A DNA stretch of 43,210 nucleotides. Source: Flavobacteriales bacterium. GTDB lineage: Bacteria; Bacteroidota; Bacteroidia; CAIKAF01. Shown one piece after another: positions 39,217 through 43,210 of this stretch. How positions within the stretch are numbered: the first letter of the stretch is position 1; each line of letters starts with the position of its first letter. The position numbers and the translations under genes are program-made. Location: positions 1-43,210 of the forward strand of contig JANWKT010000038.1 of assembly GCA_025451235.1 (NCBI GenBank), written 5' to 3'. The notes under the pieces were generated by a model, which was not told the DNA's origin, did not search any database, and worked only from the letters and a program-made list of their open reading frames with translations.

Positions 39217-40815
39217 ATGAAAAAATTTTTACTAGTTGTTGCCACCGTATTCAGTTTACAGATGGCCTCTGCCCAATCTTATACCTGGGCCGAAAACACA
39301 GCCTGTATATTCTATACTAATTGCACCAAATGTCATTTTCCCGGTGGACCTGGCCCTTTTTCATTAATTGATTATGCCAATGCATTTACTGCCAGGTATG
39401 CGATCAGACAAGCTATCCTGGATGATTATATGCCACCATGGCCTCCGAATGAAAACTATCAAACCTATGCACACGAGAGGTTGATCACTCAGCAGGAAAA
39501 AGACATCCTGGTGGCTTGGGTAGACCAGGGTGCTGTTATGGGGAACCTGGCCAATGCACCTACACCACCTAGCTTTAGTGCTTCCGGTTCGCAATTGAGC
39601 CAGATCGATTTTTCAGGATCTGTTGGAAATTTTACCAATGTATCATTAACGGATGATTACCGTTGCTTTTTAATTCCTACGTATTTTACAACAGACCAAT
39701 ATATTTCGGAAATTGAGGTGATCCCAGGTAACAGATCCATGGTGCATCACGTATTGATCTATGCAGATACCGATACAAATGCTTTGATTGCATTGGACAA
39801 TGGTGATCCTGCGATGGGTTATCAAAGTTTCGGTGGAACCGGAAGCGGTTCTTCAAAACTCATCAATGGTTGGGTTCCCGGTAGCGCTCCTGCGAGTTTC
39901 CCAGCTGGAATGGGTGTAAAGGTTGAGGCAGGATCTTATCTTGTTTTGCAAATACATTATCCTCAGGGTACCGATGGTGAAACCGATAGCAATACGGTGA
40001 TCAATTTCAAATATGCCGGTGGTGCAGTGAGGGAAGTATTCCTTCAACCGATTTTGAATCATATTACCAATATCAGTCCTCCGTTGGCCATCGCTCCTAA
40101 CTCAACGCAGAGCTTTGTTGAATCTTATACCATTCCGAGTACCGCACCTTTTCCATACATCACCGTGTTGAGCGTAGCTCCTCATATGCATTTGGTGGGA
40201 CGTTCCATTAAAGCATTTGCCGTGCGACCGGGCAATGATACGGTTCCTTTGATCGATATTCCCAATTGGGATTTCAAGTGGCAGGGTGGGTATAATTTCC
40301 GTCAACCGATTACTTTCCCTACAGGAACCGTAGTAAGGGCAGAAGCATTTTATGACAATACAAGTGCCAACCCTTTAGCACCTAATCCAAATAATTGGGT
40401 ATTTGCAGGCGAAGCAACTACGGATGAAATGATGATCGTATATTTCAGTTATCTATATGGATTCCCTGGAGATGCAAATATTGTTGTGGATACGGTAACC
40501 ACACATCCAACGTATATGGGTTGTAATTTTGTGGGAACCGAAGAGCAGATCGGAGCAAATGCACAATTGCAGCTGTACCCAAATCCAACAGGCTATGATT
40601 TTTATATCAGGTATGATCAATTCGAAAAATCAGATCTCACCGTGAAGATCATCGATGTTACCGGAAGGGTAGTTTTCCAGATGGTGCAACCTGACGTGGA
40701 AGCCGGGACCTTTGTAAATAATATCCCTGTTGAAAATATCATCCCTGGAACATATATGGTGCAAATTGCCAATAATAAAGGGATCAGCAATAAGACCCTG
40801 ATCATCGTAAGGTAA
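39217..40815 (+). CDS. Cytochrome c-PHM-like copper monooxygenase fusion with T9SS domain, copy 4
   Basis: 532 residues: signal peptide 1-19, CxxCH 36-40, M72, C150, copper ligands H177, H178, H247, H323, H325 and M405 (TTDEM). The catalytic part is closest to copy 3, but the C-terminal ~85 residues (YPNPTGYDFYIRYDQFEKSDL... ending NKTLIIVR) are clearly unlike the near-identical sorting domains of copies 1-3. This suggests domain exchange or faster divergence of the export tag. It is separated from copy 3 by a terminator, with its own promoter-like box, and is followed by a terminator at 40840. Substrate unknown. Confidence 0.85.
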   Translation: MKKFLLVVATVFSLQMASAQSYTWAENTACIFYTNCTKCHFPGGPGPFSLIDYANAFTARYAIRQAILDDYMPPWPPNENYQTYAHERLITQQEKDILVAWVDQGAVMGNLANAPTPPSFSASGSQLSQIDFSGSVGNFTNVSLTDDYRCFLIPTYFTTDQYISEIEVIPGNRSMVHHVLIYADTDTNALIALDNGDPAMGYQSFGGTGSGSSKLINGWVPGSAPASFPAGMGVKVEAGSYLVLQIHYPQGTDGETDSNTVINFKYAGGAVREVFLQPILNHITNISPPLAIAPNSTQSFVESYTIPSTAPFPYITVLSVAPHMHLVGRSIKAFAVRPGNDTVPLIDIPNWDFKWQGGYNFRQPITFPTGTVVRAEAFYDNTSANPLAPNPNNWVFAGEATTDEMMIVYFSYLYGFPGDANIVVDTVTTHPTYMGCNFVGTEEQIGANAQLQLYPNPTGYDFYIRYDQFEKSDLTVKIIDVTGRVVFQMVQPDVEAGTFVNNIPVENIIPGTYMVQIANNKGISNKTLIIVR

Positions 40816-40839
40816 TCTACTTATTTTTTGAATAATTGG

Positions 40840-40871
40840 AACCCTGTTTGTATTTGCAAGCAGGGTTTTTT
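40840..40871 (+). terminator. Intrinsic terminator after copper monooxygenase copy 4
   Basis: AACCCTGTTTG pairs with CAAGCAGGGTT (11 bp with one G-U) around a 6-nt loop and is followed by TTTT. It ends the array before the convergent gene at 40889. Confidence 0.85.
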
Positions 40872-40888
40872 ATTGAACAGGTATTACT

Positions 40889-41374
40889 TTATTTTTTTTC
40901 AGCACATCGCTTCCGCATCCGCTCTTCATCTTTGAGCTGCTCTTCATCCTTTTTACCTTTTACCAAATCGTTCCATTTATCCAAACATTGATTGGCATGG
41001 AGGCAATCGTTTAGTGGAGGGAGAGAATAGCATAAGGCCATGTTCCACCAACCGCTGGCTGCTTTGTTTTTTGATTTGGGATGATTTACGTATAAGCGAA
41101 AATAGGGAAAGGTATAGGAGGTATCGTTGCAACTATATATTTTAAAATATTCCAAGCCTATCAAATAATAAGCATAAGGATCAAAATTTTTGTGTTGGCT
41201 AATATACTGGTTCAATAATCTTATTCTTCCAATAATGGACACAGAATCCTTTTTCTGAGTAGCAGCGCACAGGTCGATCTGATGCGTCTTGATGAATTTG
41301 TCCAGGTTTTTTTGCGCTGAGATCCCATTCAGTAATAATAAACAAAGCAGGAATATATAAACTGGTGGCTTCAT
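40889..41374 (-). CDS. Secreted, Cys-rich small protein, function unknown
   Basis: 161 residues with a Sec signal (MKPPVYIFLLCLLLLNGISAQ). The mature part has six cysteines (in DLCAAT, YSCNDT, ALCYSL, NDCLHA, NQCLDK and KRCAEK) and helical stretches with a Tyr-rich YAYYLIGLEYFKIY segment. It ends in a highly charged tail (EEQLKDEERMRKRCAEKK). I do not recognise the family; a TPR-like or SEL1-like short repeat is possible. It is convergent with the monooxygenase array and lies 44 bp downstream of the lipoprotein at 41419, possibly co-transcribed with it. Confidence 0.7.
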   Translation of the reverse strand: MKPPVYIFLLCLLLLNGISAQKNLDKFIKTHQIDLCAATQKKDSVSIIGRIRLLNQYISQHKNFDPYAYYLIGLEYFKIYSCNDTSYTFPYFRLYVNHPKSKNKAASGWWNMALCYSLPPLNDCLHANQCLDKWNDLVKGKKDEEQLKDEERMRKRCAEKK

Positions 41375-41418
41375 CCGGATATTTATAATAAAAATAAAAT
41401 TTTTTATTATAAAACCAT

Positions 41419-42624
41419 CTAGTGTTGTTCAACAAAGCTATAGTTATACAATACCACTTTGTCCTGCTTTATAGATATCCAGTAAAGCTTCCCATTGTAA
41501 GGGAAATAATTGTTGGGATTTATTTTAGGGACCTTTATTTCGGAAACAAGGCTGAAATCATGATCGAACATCTGTACATAATAATCAAAGTGAACTTTAG
41601 TAATACCTTCAACAAACTGACGTGGTTTGGAAAATAACCGGTAATACCGGTTCGTTTTAGGATCAAAAACAGTTCCATAATACATTTCTATTCGTGTCAA
41701 CTCATTTAACAACAGATTGCTGTTTTTGTTCTCCACCTTCGAAAAAACCCTGATCCTGTTGTTGGCATATTTGGAACATCCATCGTACATTTTTACCTGG
41801 TCGGTAAGGATATTATATACATAAATTCGGTGATCAGGAGCAAAAGTGAAAAAATGCTCGTTCTTATACCTTCTTCTATGCACTGTTTCCATAAATCCCA
41901 TATAGAATAACCTGTATATTTCGGGATATAGAATGTTATGATCCTTGATTTCTTTCTTATCTATACTGATCTGTGATTGAATGGGATGGCTATAATAATC
42001 AAAGGTCCTGGAATAACATTTATAACAATACTTAAATACCGATATGCTATTGTTCTCTTCATTAAAACTAACGGGGACCTCATGCACATTCGAATAAAGA
42101 AAATTGGATTTGCTGGCTGGATTATTTAGGATAAAACTGTCTTTTGCTATTCCTGATTGATTGATGATCTTGATAATCGGTTCAGTTTGAATGATGATGT
42201 CACCATTTTTATAGAAATCAATGGATTGAAGGTCTTTCTCCACATTGATGGGACAATTACAAGCTGGATTGGTTACTGTTACATATTGGTTGGGTGTTAA
42301 GGTGTCTCTTAATATATACCTGGAGATGATTTGATGCTCGTTCATATTGATGAGGAATGCGAAAGTTGATTTGCTGGTGGCGATCAACAACAACGAATCT
42401 TTGTAATTAAAGATCAACTTATCTTTTTTCAGGATCCCTTTCAAGTCATAAACGGTCGAATCAAGAACATAAGTAAAACTTTTACCCTGCTCAATCACAG
42501 CTGATTTGATTGAAATAGAAGTATCGTTGTATTCAATATAATCAGGGATCTTTTTTTGCTTTTGTGAATGGCAGGAGGTAAAAACACAAAGACATAAAAG
42601 GATGAGCAGGGTAAAAGTTCTCAT
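41419..42624 (-). CDS. Lipoprotein, probable beta-propeller, function unknown
   Basis: 401 residues with an SPII signal (MRTFTLLILLCLCVFTSC, lipobox FTSC, Cys18). The mature part is rich in Tyr, Asn, Asp and Ile with short repeating beta motifs (YVLDSTVYDL, YNILTDQVKMYDG, YYRLFSKPRQF) and looks like a propeller lipoprotein such as the 6-bladed (DUF4221-like) families of Bacteroidota. The family is not certain. An internal CNCP segment (about residue 118) and KYCYKCYS (about 204) add cysteines. It starts 6 bp after the stop of the lipoprotein at 42631, so they share a transcript. Confidence 0.72.
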   Translation of the reverse strand: MRTFTLLILLCLCVFTSCHSQKQKKIPDYIEYNDTSISIKSAVIEQGKSFTYVLDSTVYDLKGILKKDKLIFNYKDSLLLIATSKSTFAFLINMNEHQIISRYILRDTLTPNQYVTVTNPACNCPINVEKDLQSIDFYKNGDIIIQTEPIIKIINQSGIAKDSFILNNPASKSNFLYSNVHEVPVSFNEENNSISVFKYCYKCYSRTFDYYSHPIQSQISIDKKEIKDHNILYPEIYRLFYMGFMETVHRRRYKNEHFFTFAPDHRIYVYNILTDQVKMYDGCSKYANNRIRVFSKVENKNSNLLLNELTRIEMYYGTVFDPKTNRYYRLFSKPRQFVEGITKVHFDYYVQMFDHDFSLVSEIKVPKINPNNYFPYNGKLYWISIKQDKVVLYNYSFVEQH

Positions 42625-42630
42625 AGGCTA

Positions 42631-43032
42631 TTATTGTTCTAAGGAGTCAGGATGCCAATAAGTGGTGGGATCCCATTCCCACAGCGCATATTGTAAATCT
42701 ACGTGTCCTTCAAGTGCTGGCTCTTCATCAGCAATCTCACCCCAGGTATATTCGTTTTCAATCATAAAAGCAATGCCGTAAGGCACTGCAACGCATGGTG
42801 TTGCCCGCCTGCATCCGCCCCCATTCTGACTGCGACATCGAACACCTGCAGCAACAGGATTGTCTTCATCATCATAGATAAGACAGGCCACTTCGCTATA
42901 ATGAGGGGCTCGGTTACCCGGCCCTACTGAAGACTCATTGGCTTCCGGAGCCAATAAATCTTCGGGTTGGTTACATGAAGGAAGTAAGAGCATACTTCCC
43001 GCAAATAATGAGATCAACATAAGTTTTTTCAT
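42631..43032 (-). CDS. Small Cys-rich lipoprotein, function unknown
   Basis: 133 residues with an SPII signal (MKKLMLISLFAGSMLLLPSC, lipidated Cys20). A short acidic tether is followed by a domain with four cysteines within about 35 residues (EVACLIY, VRCRSQ, GGCRRA, TPCVAV) that could form two disulfides. The C-terminal ~50 residues are acidic and Trp-rich (YALWEWDPTTYWHPDS). No known family recognised. It is the first gene of a probable three-gene minus-strand unit, with an exact -7 box (TAATTTTG) at 43069-43062. Confidence 0.72.
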   Translation of the reverse strand: MKKLMLISLFAGSMLLLPSCNQPEDLLAPEANESSVGPGNRAPHYSEVACLIYDDEDNPVAAGVRCRSQNGGGCRRATPCVAVPYGIAFMIENEYTWGEIADEEPALEGHVDLQYALWEWDPTTYWHPDSLEQ

Positions 43033-43061
43033 ATTTTTTCTATTTTAACAGTTAGTTCTGT

Positions 43062-43069
43062 CAAAATTA
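43062..43069 (-). promoter_or_regulatory. TAnnTTTG -7 promoter box for the 43032-40889 unit
   Basis: The minus strand reads TAATTTTG, an exact match, 29 nt upstream of the ATG at 43032. Confidence 0.5.
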
Positions 43070-43210
43070 ATTGAAAAAATATAGTATAACTCATATAATT
43101 ATATTTAAACTATATAATTGTGTTCCTAACTATAAAAATCATTGATTCTCAGTTATAATGATTTTCAACGTCTCCTAATTTTTTTCTTCTCAACTAATAT
43201 ACTATTAGTA
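43070..43210. other. AT-rich intergenic end with dyads
   Basis: The last 141 bp are very AT-rich and hold no gene. They contain a perfect 12-bp palindrome (ATATAATTATAT, 43093-43104) and a 9-bp inverted repeat (AAAATCATT 43135-43143 / AATGATTTT 43157-43165) with a 13-nt loop, which could be a weak terminator for a gene beyond the right edge or a protein-binding dyad. Confidence 0.35.

Noticed and set aside
34211-40815. CRISPR or simple tandem repeat
   Set aside because: The repetition is of whole coding genes of ~1.6 kb with diverged sequence; no short spaced repeats occur anywhere in the window.

Overview
This window is a stretch of a visibly AT-rich chromosome from a free-living member of the Bacteroidota. 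Four things support this: TAnnTTTG-type -7 promoter boxes shortly upstream of many start codons; signal peptides that end in an A-Q cleavage site; many SPII lipoproteins; and seven secreted proteins that end in a Por/type IX secretion (T9SS) C-terminal sorting domain (YPNP start, GxYxxxI/V end). There is no phage, insertion sequence, CRISPR array, rRNA or intact tRNA. The gene order is chromosomal housekeeping mixed with lineage-specific secreted proteins. I cannot name the genus from the sequence alone.

Layout. 1-6.1 kb: pdxA (cut by the left edge) and an M17 leucyl aminopeptidase on the minus strand; then cytidine deaminase, pyruvate dehydrogenase E1-alpha, the E2 acetyltransferase and a TatA-like protein on the plus strand. 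6.1-7.2 kb: two related minus-strand lipoproteins. 7.2-8.8 kb: an all-helical TPR-like protein behind a very AT-rich, dyad-rich leader. 8.75-15.8 kb: a minus-strand block with an M1 metallopeptidase, YchF, a small secreted protein and a two-gene M16 peptidase pair (one active, one lacking the zinc motif). 15.8-16.1 kb: a GC-rich, hairpin-rich non-coding island. 16.1-19.1 kb: a T9SS-exported YCF48-type repeat protein, two lipoproteins with C-terminal membrane helices and a small secreted protein. 19.2-25.8 kb: uvrA, a LOG-family protein, a small secreted protein, radC, a secreted Asp-box protein and a DUF1801 protein. 25.8-26.0 kb: a second GC-rich hairpin island.

26.0-30.2 kb is a tightly coupled four-gene operon: UDP-GlcNAc 2-epimerase, an alpha/alpha-toroid protein, an acyl carrier protein and an FkbH-like HAD protein. 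It looks like a small, glycosyltransferase-free module that makes or decorates a surface glycan building block with an ACP-borne acyl group. 30.2-34.1 kb holds two T9SS cargo proteins and MiaE.

The most striking locus is 34.2-40.8 kb: four consecutive paralogous genes of about 530 residues. Each encodes a signal peptide, a mono-haem cytochrome c domain (CxxCH plus a distal MPP methionine), a two-domain copper monooxygenase core like peptidylglycine alpha-hydroxylating monooxygenase (PHM), and a T9SS sorting domain. All six copper ligands known from rat PHM have spaced equivalents in all four copies. I infer a family of exported copper monooxygenases fed with electrons by their own haem domain rather than by ascorbate. 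40.9-43.2 kb: three minus-strand secreted or lipoprotein genes of unknown function and an AT-rich end.
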